Shown here: positions 52,829 through 52,961 of the stretch, piece after piece
How positions within the stretch are numbered: the first letter of the stretch is position 1
Layout: every line of letters starts with the position of its first letter
Assembly: GCA_017538365.1 (NCBI GenBank)
Contig: JAFYIZ010000028.1
Coordinates: 1-52,961, forward strand
Length of the DNA: 52,961 nucleotides
DNA from: a bacterium
GTDB lineage: Bacteria > UBP6 > UBA1177
Reading direction: 5' to 3'
Notes under the pieces: generated by a model
Database searches by the model: none
The model's input: only the letters and a program-made list of their open reading frames with translations
What the model was told of the DNA's origin: nothing
Made by a program: the position numbers and the translations under genes

Positions 52829-52961
52829 TCTTTCTTGAATATATTCGGGTATTTATCAACCATGCAGCGTTTGAGGAGGTCTATTACTTCCTCTCTGTCT
52901 TTAGCCGCCATCATAAGCGAAAGAATCTCCTCGCCTTCACGCAGATAGCCGCATTTTATAA
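52816..52961 (-). CDS. C-terminal end of an unidentified protein (5' truncated by the window edge)
   Basis: An open frame enters from the right end on the minus strand and stops at TAA (52816-52818), giving at least 47 residues ending FKKEWNY. It includes YLREGEEILSLMMAAKDREE, a helical segment. The stop lies inside the start region of the next gene. No family recognised. Confidence 0.6.
   Translation of the reverse strand, partial: IKCGYLREGEEILSLMMAAKDREEVIDLLKRCMVDKYPNIFKKEWNY

Overview
The window (about 53 kb, roughly 45% GC by eye, very densely coded on both strands) comes from the chromosome of a Gram-negative bacterium. An outer-membrane secretin, several lipoproteins, type II secretion (T2SS) and type IV pilus (T4P) genes, and MurJ support this. 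Two proteins with an AgmX/PglI-type C-terminal domain, secreted proteins with Cys-rich modules, a MopE-like D/C-rich segment, and C-terminal Gly-Cys plus membrane-helix tails point towards the Myxococcota or related former Deltaproteobacteria. That placement is inference. No rRNA, tRNA, CRISPR array, insertion sequence or prophage was seen.

Layout. 1-6150 (+): end of an unknown gene, a lipoprotein, phosphatidylserine synthase, a nucleotidyltransferase fused to a membrane domain, an ExbD/TolR protein, an FtsB/DivIC-like protein and a GGDEF diguanylate cyclase. The genes from pssA to the cyclase abut or overlap. 6162-9789 (-): RNase G, a class II cyclic-nucleotide phosphodiesterase, an Nfu-type Fe-S scaffold and a Ca2+/Na+ exchanger. 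9910-16474 (+): the T2SS genes gspC-gspD-gspE-gspF behind an excellent sigma-54 promoter. 16557-21321 (+): smpB, a YraN nuclease-like protein, rsmI, a lipoprotein, an SDR epimerase and tsaD. 21402-28448 (-): a T4P operon pilB-pilT-pilC followed by a PilS-like kinase and a PilR-like sigma-54 activator.

28610-39280 is the accessory part. Two paralogous ~1000-residue surface proteins lie tail to tail around a 304-bp repeat-rich spacer. They are followed by a Cys-rich subtilisin-like protease and an AAA/PD-(D/E)XK protein (DUF1703 type). 39447-45113 (+): phosphate acetyltransferase, MurJ, two AgmX/PglI-domain proteins and a lipoprotein with a jelly-roll-like domain. 45123-47464 (-): a tandem-domain ThyX-like protein overlapping a homocysteine S-methyltransferase-type protein. 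47557-48678 (+): a secreted ankyrin-repeat protein. 48802-52961 (-): FtsK, a lipoprotein and the end of another gene.

How the parts may fit together: the PilS/PilR-like pair and the sigma-54 site before gspC suggest that T2SS and pili share sigma-54 control. The T2SS could export the large surface proteins and the protease, whose C termini carry a Gly-Cys motif reminiscent of MYXO-CTERM sorting tails. Spacers at two convergent gene ends carry ATCCCG-type short repeats, and the spacer between the surface proteins carries 9-bp and 18-bp tandem repeats.
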